8,725 nucleotides of DNA from an uncultured Bacillota bacterium (lineage in GTDB: Bacteria; Bacillota; JAAYKD01). A program made the position numbers and the translations under genes. Location: assembly GCA_937897315.1 (NCBI GenBank), contig CALCNS010000164.1:1-8725 (forward strand), written 5' to 3'. This document shows, in pieces, positions 1 through 5,469 of this stretch; position 1 is the stretch's first letter, and the number at the start of each line of letters is the position of its first letter. The notes beneath the pieces were generated by a model. It saw nothing but the letters and a program-made list of their open reading frames with translations, made no database searches and was not told where the DNA came from.

Positions 1-283
1 CCACTGTACCGGGCGGTACCCTTAAAATCATGTCAGAACCCGACCGGCCAGCCATGTTTTTAATATCCCCGTGATCTCCGTTTTCAGCCTTGTAGATTCT
101 ACGATAGCGAAAGTCAATGAGGGTTTGTAACCCTGAATCGACCTTGGCGATCACGTTACCACCTCGCCCACCGTCTCCTCCGTTTGGCCCCCCTTCGGGA
201 ACATACTTCTCGCGTCGAAAGGATACACGACCATTCCCTCCAGACCCGGCAATCACTTTAATGGTTGCTCTGTCAACAAACAT
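1..283 (-). CDS. obgE: GTPase Obg/CgtA, N-terminal part (runs off the window)
   Basis: This is the first 94 codons of Obg, a large ribosome-associated GTPase involved in late 50S subunit assembly and stress responses. The visible part lies within the glycine-rich Obg fold: it starts [18 protein letters not shown], followed by [22 protein letters not shown] and later AGRSGSD and RVPPGTV, all standard for the family. The GTPase domain (G1-G5 motifs) would lie beyond the left edge. The ATG at 283-281 is supported by AGGAGG just upstream and by the family's conserved MFVD start. It follows rpmA by 90 nt, the usual rplU-prp-rpmA-obgE arrangement of Firmicutes, but with no spo0B between rpmA and obgE as found in Bacillus. 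A terminator-like hairpin lies in that gap. Identification is secure; completeness cannot be judged here. Confidence 0.96.
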   Translation of the reverse strand, partial: MFVDRATIKVIAGSGGNGRVSFRREKYVPEGGPNGGDGGRGGNVIAKVDSGLQTLIDFRYRRIYKAENGDHGDIKNMAGRSGSDMILRVPPGTV

Positions 284-309
284 AGCTCCTCCTATATATC
301 TATCACAGT

Positions 310-363
310 AAAAGAAAAGACTGCCCCCTCTCTTGATGACACAACACCATCAAAGGAACAGCC
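310..363 (-). terminator. Terminator-like hairpin (possible attenuator) between rpmA and obgE
   Basis: Read on the minus strand, GGCTGTTCCT TTGATG (363 to 348) can fold back on CATCAA, a 4-nt bulge GAGA, then GGGGGCAGTC (338 to 319), around a 9-nt loop. The inner TTGATG/CATCAA stem is perfect. The outer stem uses several G-U pairs. A U-rich tail, TTTTCTTTT (318 to 310), follows at once. This is the layout of a Rho-independent terminator, so it could lower transcription of obgE relative to the ribosomal protein genes. The wobble pairs and bulge make its strength uncertain. Confidence 0.5.
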
Positions 364-373
364 TTTTATAATC

Positions 374-679
374 TTAGGCGTTATCGCTATCTGCCACTAC
401 TTCGAGTGGATTAACATTGATAAATTTTTTGTTTCCAAAGCGGGTAACAAATTCTACAGTGCCATCTGCAGTGGCAAATAAGGTATCGTCTTTACCGATG
501 CCCACGTTCAAACCAGGATAAAACTTGGTGCCGCGTTGGCGAACCAAGATGTTCCCGGAAATGACGAATTGGCCGCCAAACCGTTTTACGCCTAGACGTT
601 GCGAATGACTATCACGGCCATTACGGGATGATCCCATTCCCTTCTTATGAGCAAATAATTGCAAATTCATGAGAAACAT
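374..679 (-). CDS. rpmA: 50S ribosomal protein L27 with Prp-cleavable N-terminal extension
   Basis: This is bL27, a large-subunit protein whose N-terminal tail reaches the peptidyl transferase centre. The chosen 101-aa product reads [10 protein letters not shown] then [20 protein letters not shown], followed by [21 protein letters not shown] and [14 protein letters not shown], the full L27 consensus. The first ten residues match the Firmicutes extension (NLQFFA type) removed by the Prp protease, with cleavage expected after the Ala before HKKG. The start is ATG 679, 8 nt after AGGAGG. The GTG at 688 lies inside that SD sequence and so cannot be the start; ATG 670 is possible but 17 nt away. 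The gene follows prp by 17 nt in the rplU-prp-rpmA operon. The C-terminal tail ([12 protein letters not shown]) is a little longer than in B. subtilis. Confidence 0.97.
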   Translation of the reverse strand: MFLMNLQLFAHKKGMGSSRNGRDSHSQRLGVKRFGGQFVISGNILVRQRGTKFYPGLNVGIGKDDTLFATADGTVEFVTRFGNKKFINVNPLEVVADSDNA

Positions 680-696
680 GGTGTGCACCTCCTATT

Positions 697-1092
697 TTAT
701 TTAATAAGTTCCAGTAATTTTTCGAATTCATACGGTTGATTCACTTTGTTGCTGGTCCATTGATTGGTTCCGATCACTTGAAAATGAACGAGATCCGGAA
801 ATTGAACTGCAATATTTAAGCAACCTAAAGCTGCCGTACTAATAATGCTCTGAACTTCTCGCTCCGTTTCGATTTCAGGATTCGCTTGCAATTTACATTC
901 GAGGTACCCTTCTTCGATACAATATGAAGAGTGGTTTGTATGGTAAGCCTGAATTCCTAATATGGCAGTTTGCAATATTGCACTAATACCTGCACATACG
1001 ATATCTCTTCCTGCTTCTGCATAGCCGCTATGTCCTTCACTGCGAAAAGACACCCAACGTTGATGACCGCGTTCAAAGGTTATCCGAGTCAT
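697..1092 (-). CDS. prp: Ribosomal-processing cysteine protease Prp (YsxB/DUF464 family)
   Basis: Prp is the cysteine protease that removes the N-terminal extension of L27 in Firmicutes and related bacteria. The signature EGHSGYAEAGRDIVCAGISA holds the catalytic pair His21 and Cys33 in the correct spacing, and the later ALGCLNIA helix region is also typical. At 131 aa it is longer than the roughly 105-115 aa usual for the family, mainly through a C-terminal extension ending YEFEKLLELIK. It lies between rplU and rpmA. Its ATG begins 2 nt after the rplU stop (TAA CA ATG) and no Shine-Dalgarno sequence is visible upstream, so translation probably depends on ribosomes finishing rplU. That would keep the protease at low level compared with its substrate. 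The start is fixed by the family N-terminus, and there is no other Met before the catalytic region. Confidence 0.93.
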   Translation of the reverse strand: MTRITFERGHQRWVSFRSEGHSGYAEAGRDIVCAGISAILQTAILGIQAYHTNHSSYCIEEGYLECKLQANPEIETEREVQSIISTAALGCLNIAVQFPDLVHFQVIGTNQWTSNKVNQPYEFEKLLELIK

Positions 1093-1094
1093 TG

Positions 1095-1409
1095 TTATGC
1101 TTGAATAGAAACAATCGTCAGTTTCGTAAAGGGTTGACGATGTCCATAACGTTTACGATAGTTCGATTTCGCTTTGTAACGGAATCCGGAAATCTTTTTT
1201 TCCTTGCCTTGTTCTTCCACTTTTGCAGATACGGTAGCACCATTTACATGTGGGTTTCCAATCACCATGTGACCATCGTTGCTGATAGCCAAAACATGAT
1301 CGAAAGTATAATCTGTTCCTACTTCCACGGGAAGTTTTTCAACAAAAATGACATCCCCAACTTGCACTTTGTACTGCTTACTGCCTGTTTCGATAATGGC
1401 ATAGTTCAT
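1095..1409 (-). CDS. rplU: 50S ribosomal protein L21
   Basis: This is bL21, a 23S rRNA-binding protein of the large subunit. The 104-aa product starts MNYAIIETGSKQYKVQVGD (usual form YAIIxTGGKQ, here GSKQ), continues IFVEKLPVEVG, NPHVNGATVSAKVEEQG, and ends NYRKRYGHRQPFTKLTI, the conserved L21 C-terminal rRNA-binding stretch. I prefer ATG 1409: it lies 9 nt after GGAGGT and matches the family N-terminus. ATG 1415 (adding MA) is in frame but only 3-4 nt from the SD. The gene is first in the operon with prp and rpmA. It has its own consensus promoter and a structured leader, so autogenous control by L21 is a reasonable inference. Confidence 0.97.
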   Translation of the reverse strand: MNYAIIETGSKQYKVQVGDVIFVEKLPVEVGTDYTFDHVLAISNDGHMVIGNPHVNGATVSAKVEEQGKEKKISGFRYKAKSNYRKRYGHRQPFTKLTIVSIQA

Positions 1410-1415
1410 TGCCAT

Positions 1416-1512
1416 TGCACCTCCTTTTAGTCAATTCTCGCCATGCCAGGCACTTTCGAACGAAAGTTTAGGCGCCTGCTTCGTGCGGTATGCGATGAGA
1501 CGCAAAGCCTAC
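1416..1512 (-). promoter_or_regulatory. Structured 5' leader of the rplU operon (candidate L21 leader)
   Basis: From the predicted transcription start near 1512 to the rplU start there are about 100 nt that can form two hairpins of similar shape. In the first, TGCG (1504-1501) pairs with CGCA (1494-1491), extended below a 5-nt 5'-side bulge by CGGTA/TACCG (1514-1510 and 1490-1486), of which the first two bases may lie upstream of +1. In the second, CAGGC (1478-1474) pairs with GCCTG (1451-1447), then a 6-nt 5'-side bulge, then ACTTTC/GAAAGT closing a GTTC loop. The SD AAGGAGGT follows near 1420. L21 leaders that bind ribosomal protein are known in Firmicutes (Rfam L21_leader); matching to that model is my inference. 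No terminator is visible in the leader, so control would be at translation. Confidence 0.65.
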
Positions 1513-1518
1513 CGAATC

Positions 1519-1547
1519 ATTATAATCAAGATACTATACTTTGTCAA
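1519..1547 (-). promoter_or_regulatory. Consensus sigma-A promoter of the rplU-prp-rpmA operon
   Basis: A perfect -35 TTGACA (1547-1542) and a perfect -10 TATAAT (1524-1519) are separated by exactly 17 nt. This is the full vegetative consensus, as expected for a highly expressed ribosomal protein operon. Transcription should begin near 1512. The -35 box lies only 8 nt downstream of the preceding stop codon and there is no terminator between, so some read-through from the radical SAM operon is likely. Confidence 0.9.
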
Positions 1548-1555
1548 CATGTTTT

Positions 1556-2215
1556 TTAGATATGCAACACTATTCTGACACGATGTATATCCATTTCGTC
1601 GATTTTCCACTCTTCACGATACATCTCAGCGGCGATTGCTTGTAACACATAATTCGGCCTTACAAACAAACGAGAGCTGGTTTCTAGATGCATTTCTATT
1701 TTGTTTGTATCCATTTGCCAAGAAATCGATCTAACACCTGGCTTAATGTCCATAGATTTCTTGCGACCCTCTTTATTCAGATAGTCTACTGTGATTTCTG
1801 ACTTCTGTTGTAGAGTTGTTATCACTGAGCCCATTTTGGCGGTCTCTTCTTCCGATAGAGGAATTTTGATTTCATAAAATGAAGAATCCACTACGGACAT
1901 GATGGCCGGCCCTCTTTCAGGTAATACTTGCACTTGCATCATGTGCAAACCCTCAGGTAACTGAAGGTTCAGTTTTTTCACTACAAGTAATGGGTCCATG
2001 CTTTCCTCGAGCTCCAGTTCCATATATTCACCACTACTTGTTGTTCCTACCGGCAAGGGTAATGCAATGCTCATCTTGGGTCGGGGGTTAAACCCTTGAC
2101 TCAAAGCGATGGGTAACTCTGCTCTGCGTAATGCTTTTTCAAAAACCTTTATCAAATCCAAGTGCGAAATCCACCTTAAAGCGGAAGCTTTCCTAAACAT
2201 CAATAAGAGCTTCAT
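1556..2215 (-). CDS. DUF2344 / TIGR03936 family protein, partner of the radical SAM protein
   Basis: This is a 219-aa soluble protein of the DUF2344 (TIGR03936) family, of unknown function. The N-terminal part carries the family pattern: RKASALRWISHLDLIKVFEK, then RRAELPIALSQGFNPRPKMS and IALPLPVGTTSSGEYMELEL. The C-terminal half is less conserved and ends in a predicted strand (VRIVLHI). In many bacteria this domain is fused to, or encoded beside, a TIGR03960 radical SAM protein; here they are separate genes whose stop and start overlap as ATGA (4 nt). A good SD (AAGGAG, 8 nt before the ATG) lies within the end of the upstream gene, so both proteins should be made together, perhaps as a complex. 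The next gene downstream is rplU, behind its own promoter. Family assignment is secure; no biochemical role can be given. Confidence 0.9.
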   Translation of the reverse strand: MKLLLMFRKASALRWISHLDLIKVFEKALRRAELPIALSQGFNPRPKMSIALPLPVGTTSSGEYMELELEESMDPLLVVKKLNLQLPEGLHMMQVQVLPERGPAIMSVVDSSFYEIKIPLSEEETAKMGSVITTLQQKSEITVDYLNKEGRKKSMDIKPGVRSISWQMDTNKIEMHLETSSRLFVRPNYVLQAIAAEMYREEWKIDEMDIHRVRIVLHI

Positions 2216-4083
2216 CGATTTGACTCCTTATCCAAGAGATTTTGAACCCCATAATCCATGCAAACACCGCAAAGACTACATGGACCAAATCGGCAATCGT
2301 CTGTTTCTAGTTCTTTCAATGCTAAATCCCACTGCTCCACGAGCCATTCTTTGCGAACGCCACTATCTAAATGTTCCCAAGGTAATACTTCAGTGATTTC
2401 TTTGGTGTGATTTGCATAATAACGATGATCAACGCCGCATTCCTCAATCGCTCGTTTCCAGAGATCAAAACGAAAATGCTCTGTCCAGCCGTCAAATCGA
2501 GCTCCCAGCTCATGGGCTCGTTCGATAACGGCCGATAACCTTCGGTCACCCCGACTGAATAGCGCTTCCAGATCACTGGTATTCACATCATGAGTGGAAA
2601 GTTCTATTGCTCGATCTCGAATCATGCTTCGCAATAATTGTTGACGTCTTCGAATCTCCTCCGGAGAAATCTGACCCATCCATTGAAATGGTGTATGTGG
2701 TTTCGGCACGAAAGTAGAAACGCTAATGCTGATTCGAAGTCTTCCTTGCCTTTTCTTTTGACGATATACACCCGCAATACGTTCAGCTAAACGAATAATC
2801 TCGGCTAAATCTGCATCAGTTTCTCCTGGTAATCCCAACATAAAGTATAATTTTAAACTACTCCACCCGGCATCAAATGCACCGCTAACCGCTTCCATGA
2901 TTTGTGACTCACTAACTCTTTTATTGATAATATTGCGCAATCTCTGACTCCCAGCTTCCGGAGCTAACGTCAACCCGCTCTTACGAACCTGTTGAACTTT
3001 TTCAGCAATATCGACCGAAAAGCTATCAACTCGCAGGGACGGTAGAGCCACTCCTACCCCTTGACAACCGTAGTCATGCAAGAGAGTGTCTACGAGGGAC
3101 TCGATTTGCGAATAATCCATACTAGAGAGAGATATTAAAGAGATTTCATCATATCCGGTCGATTGTATGAGGATTTTTGCTTGGTTCAGCAACGTCTCCA
3201 AACTGCGCTCCCGTACGGGGCGATAAATACATCCGGCTTGACAAAAGCGACATCCCGCCGTACAGCCGCGGAATAACTCAATCATCGCTCGATCATGAAT
3301 CACTTCTCCATAGGGAAGAAGCAGCGCATCGGGATATTCAGCTTGATTTAAATCCTTAACAATGGCTCTTCTGACTGGCATAGGGGCATTTTCCACTAAT
3401 CTCTCAATTCCTTGAAACGTATGCTGTTCATCATACTTTGGCATATAGAAAGCTGGGACATAAACACCGTCAAACTCCGCAGCTTTCATTAAAAACTCTT
3501 GGCGCGGTGGGCGCTTTTGATACTTCTTCTGAAGATTTCTATACAGATGAAGCAATTGTGGTAATATTTCTTCTCCATCCCCCAAGACAACCAAATCCAA
3601 AAAGTCCGCAATGGGCTCCGGATTAAAAGCCCCCGGACCTCCCGCAAGAATAATGGGTTCTGTTTCTAAGCGATCTTTTGCATAGAGCGAAATTCTTCCC
3701 AAATCCAAAATATTGACTAGGTTGCTATAGGTCAGTTCATATTGCAAGGTAAACCCGAGCAAGGGGAACTCGCAAAGGGGAGTTTTATTCTCTAGCGTCG
3801 TTAGTACCGCTTCTTCGCGCCGTAACAAGGCCTCATAATCCGGCCATGGTGCATATACCCTTTCCATAGAAGCCCACTCAAGTCGATTGACCACATGATA
3901 AAGAATTTTCGAGCCTAAGTGTGACATGCCAATATCATAAACATCGGGAAAAGCAAAGGCCATGCGCACTTCTGTCTGAAGTGGATCTTTTACAATTTGA
4001 TTGATTTCGTTACCTATGTATCGAGTTGGTTTATGAACATTTGCCAACTTACTGTCCTGAAGTATATGGTGTTGCTCCTGCAT
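2212..4083 (-). CDS. B12-type radical SAM protein, TIGR03960 family
   Basis: This 623-aa protein belongs to the uncharacterised TIGR03960 radical SAM family. Residues about 30-200 resemble a cobalamin-binding-type Rossmann domain (DVYDIGMSHLG; then AGGPGAFNPEPIADFLD and GDGEE at 137-162), although a canonical DxHxxG cobalamin ligand motif is not evident. The radical SAM core begins with RGCTAGCRFCQAG, giving CxxxCxxC at Cys274, 278 and 281 for the 4Fe-4S cluster. It continues with APEAGSQRLR (374-383) and KLYFMLGLPGE (411-421), features of this superfamily. The C-terminus has a second Cys cluster at 597, 602, 605 and 608 (CxxxxCxxCxxC), which could hold metal or another cluster. ATG 4083 follows AAAGGA by 8 nt and a nearby promoter. 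The gene is translationally coupled to the DUF2344 gene. Family context near ribosomal genes hints at RNA or translation work, but the substrate is unknown. Confidence 0.92.
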   Translation of the reverse strand: MQEQHHILQDSKLANVHKPTRYIGNEINQIVKDPLQTEVRMAFAFPDVYDIGMSHLGSKILYHVVNRLEWASMERVYAPWPDYEALLRREEAVLTTLENKTPLCEFPLLGFTLQYELTYSNLVNILDLGRISLYAKDRLETEPIILAGGPGAFNPEPIADFLDLVVLGDGEEILPQLLHLYRNLQKKYQKRPPRQEFLMKAAEFDGVYVPAFYMPKYDEQHTFQGIERLVENAPMPVRRAIVKDLNQAEYPDALLLPYGEVIHDRAMIELFRGCTAGCRFCQAGCIYRPVRERSLETLLNQAKILIQSTGYDEISLISLSSMDYSQIESLVDTLLHDYGCQGVGVALPSLRVDSFSVDIAEKVQQVRKSGLTLAPEAGSQRLRNIINKRVSESQIMEAVSGAFDAGWSSLKLYFMLGLPGETDADLAEIIRLAERIAGVYRQKKRQGRLRISISVSTFVPKPHTPFQWMGQISPEEIRRRQQLLRSMIRDRAIELSTHDVNTSDLEALFSRGDRRLSAVIERAHELGARFDGWTEHFRFDLWKRAIEECGVDHRYYANHTKEITEVLPWEHLDSGVRKEWLVEQWDLALKELETDDCRFGPCSLCGVCMDYGVQNLLDKESNR

Positions 4084-4117
4084 ATTCGTAATCCTTTCTT
4101 CTGTACCGTATCTTTAT

Positions 4118-4146
4118 ATTATAGCCGTAAATGCCTTATTACGCAA
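4118..4146 (-). promoter_or_regulatory. Promoter of the radical SAM-DUF2344 operon
   Basis: A perfect -10 TATAAT (4123-4118) is preceded at 17 nt by TTGCGT (4146-4141), which matches the -35 consensus at the three most important positions (TTG). Transcription would start near 4111, giving a leader of about 28 nt that contains the SD AAAGGA. The -35 box begins directly after the T-tract of the upstream exporter terminator. Confidence 0.7.
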
Positions 4147-4147
4147 G

Positions 4148-4180
4148 AAAAAACGCCCCGGCTTAAGAAGCCAGAGCGTT
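4148..4180 (-). terminator. Rho-independent terminator overlapping the end of the MFS gene
   Basis: On the minus strand AACGCTCTGGCTT (4180-4168) pairs with AAGCCGGGGCGTT (4164-4152) over 13 positions (two G-U pairs) around a 3-nt CTT loop, followed by T6 (4153-4148). The 5' arm encodes the last four residues after Asn (ALAS with the Asn codon), and the TAA stop codon straddles the loop and 3' arm. It separates the exporter gene from the radical SAM operon. Confidence 0.92.
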
Positions 4181-5347
4181 ACGCTTGGTAATGGTTCGCA
4201 ACCACAGTGCTGTCATGGCTACAGCTACTGCAGCAAAAACGAAAACATATCTCATGCCTATCCAAGTTCCGATGGCACCCCCAATAATGGGACCCAGAGC
4301 ATTTGGATTATTATTGAAGCTATTGGAAATACCAAATGCTCGACCCCGGAAGGACTGTGGTACACTTGCTGCGATAATCGCATTAGCCGCTGGAGCAACA
4401 CCCGCAATGAAGAGTCCATAACTGAATCGTAATGCCCCAAATACATAGACATCTCTGGCAAGCATTTGCATGAGGTTCATCACCGAAATTCCCAATAGTG
4501 AGATCATTAAAGTCGTCTGAAATCCAATCTTCTCACCAATTCTTCCCCAAATAGGAGCAGCAATAACGGTGGCAACACCAGCTAGACTAAAGATGATGCC
4601 TGTATAGGAAACGATATGATCCCCTACACCCATTTCACCAATGTATAAGGTTAATATGGGTTGAATAATCATTAACGATAAAGCAATCATGGTTTGAATG
4701 AGAAGCATCGCCATTAAACTTCGATTCCGCCCGGCTTCCTGGAAATCCTGCAATAGACTCGGTCGTTTATTTTCGGTCTTCACCACTTTTTCATGAACAC
4801 CGAATATAACAACCAATGTAGCAAGCAGAAGAATAGCGCCAGATATCAATAGTGTCATCCTCATACCGAACCGAGCAGCCATAAGACCACCTAACATGGG
4901 ACCAATAACACTGCCGGCTGAACTACCTGTAGAAAGAATACCTAAAGAACGACCAATTCGATGGTCCGGAGAATTCGAGGCTACTAGAGATATGGATGAT
5001 GGAATAAAGCCGGATAGTACTCCATTGAGAAATCGAGCGACAAGTAGGTGCCAAGGTTGAGTTGCAAAATACATTAAGATATAAGTAGATGCAATACCAA
5101 TGCCAGAGCGAATGATCATAGGTTTTTTGCCATATCGATCCGCCAATGAACCCCATATGGGTGACATAATGGAACTGGCAATAAAGGATGCAGAAAACAA
5201 CATTCCCGACCAAAATTCAACATTCGACTCCTGGCCAACTTCATGTAACAGTAAGGGCAAAAAGGGAGAGACCAATGAAAAACTAGCTCCCGCAATAAAA
5301 ACCCCTACCCAAAGGATGTATAAATTCCTTTGCCAATTGTTCTCCAT
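4163..5347 (-). CDS. MFS exporter, DHA1 family, MdtG-like
   Basis: This 394-aa, roughly 12-helix inner-membrane protein belongs to the drug:H+ antiporter-1 (DHA1) branch of the major facilitator superfamily. Motif A between helices 2 and 3 is GSLADRYGKK (66-75); motif B is RFLNG (105-109); antiporter motif C is GSSAGSVIGPMLGG (141-154). A degenerate second motif A (WGRIGEKIGF) appears in the C-terminal half. The N-terminus (NWQRNLYILWVGVFIAGASF, then SPFLPL and FWSGMLFS) closely resembles E. coli MdtG, so proton-driven efflux of small toxic compounds is the likely role, with substrate unknown. ATG 5347 has GGAG 9 nt upstream. The gene has its own promoter and terminator and appears monocistronic. 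Nothing ties it to the neighbouring cell-shape genes. An inverted repeat upstream of the promoter could be a regulator site. Confidence 0.88.
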   Translation of the reverse strand: MENNWQRNLYILWVGVFIAGASFSLVSPFLPLLLHEVGQESNVEFWSGMLFSASFIASSIMSPIWGSLADRYGKKPMIIRSGIGIASTYILMYFATQPWHLLVARFLNGVLSGFIPSSISLVASNSPDHRIGRSLGILSTGSSAGSVIGPMLGGLMAARFGMRMTLLISGAILLLATLVVIFGVHEKVVKTENKRPSLLQDFQEAGRNRSLMAMLLIQTMIALSLMIIQPILTLYIGEMGVGDHIVSYTGIIFSLAGVATVIAAPIWGRIGEKIGFQTTLMISLLGISVMNLMQMLARDVYVFGALRFSYGLFIAGVAPAANAIIAASVPQSFRGRAFGISNSFNNNPNALGPIIGGAIGTWIGMRYVFVFAAVAVAMTALWLRTITKRNALAS

Positions 5348-5383
5348 TTATAACGTCTCCGTTCCACTGAAATCAATGTACGG

Positions 5384-5412
5384 ATTATACCCGATTTTGT
5401 AGCATCTGACCA
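5384..5412 (-). promoter_or_regulatory. Promoter of the MFS exporter gene
   Basis: A perfect -10 TATAAT (5389-5384) lies 17 nt after TGGTCA (5412-5407), which matches TTGACA at four of six positions. Transcription would start near 5377, giving a leader of about 30 nt with an SD (ACGGAGA). It supports independent expression of the exporter. Confidence 0.7.
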
Positions 5413-5424
5413 TATATGAAACAG

Positions 5425-5455
5425 CAAATCTTTCTGGCTATTCTCGAAAGATTTG
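5425..5455 (-). promoter_or_regulatory. Perfect 10-bp inverted repeat upstream of the exporter promoter
   Basis: CAAATCTTTC and GAAAGATTTG (5455-5446 and 5434-5425 on the minus strand) form a perfect 10-bp dyad with an 11-nt spacer. It begins 14 nt after the rodA stop codon and ends 12 nt before the exporter -35 box. The stem is AT-rich and is followed by CTGTTTCATA, not by a clear T-run, so it would be a poor Rho-independent terminator for rodA. An operator for a dimeric regulator of the exporter is the alternative. The sequence alone does not decide. Confidence 0.55.
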
Positions 5456-5469
5456 TATGCTTAGTGAAT

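Noticed and set aside
680..688. GTG at 688 as the rpmA start
   Set aside because: The GTG is part of the AGGAGGTG Shine-Dalgarno itself, so it cannot be read as the start by a ribosome using that site.
1092..1430. 112-codon plus-strand open frame opposite rplU
   Set aside because: It lies antisense to a certain ribosomal protein gene, has no recognisable motif and is a product of the rplU codon pattern.
1427..1444. Five-codon open reading frame (MARID, stop TAA) in the rplU leader just before the SD
   Set aside because: No Shine-Dalgarno precedes its ATG, which lies at the base of the second hairpin; so short a frame is expected by chance.
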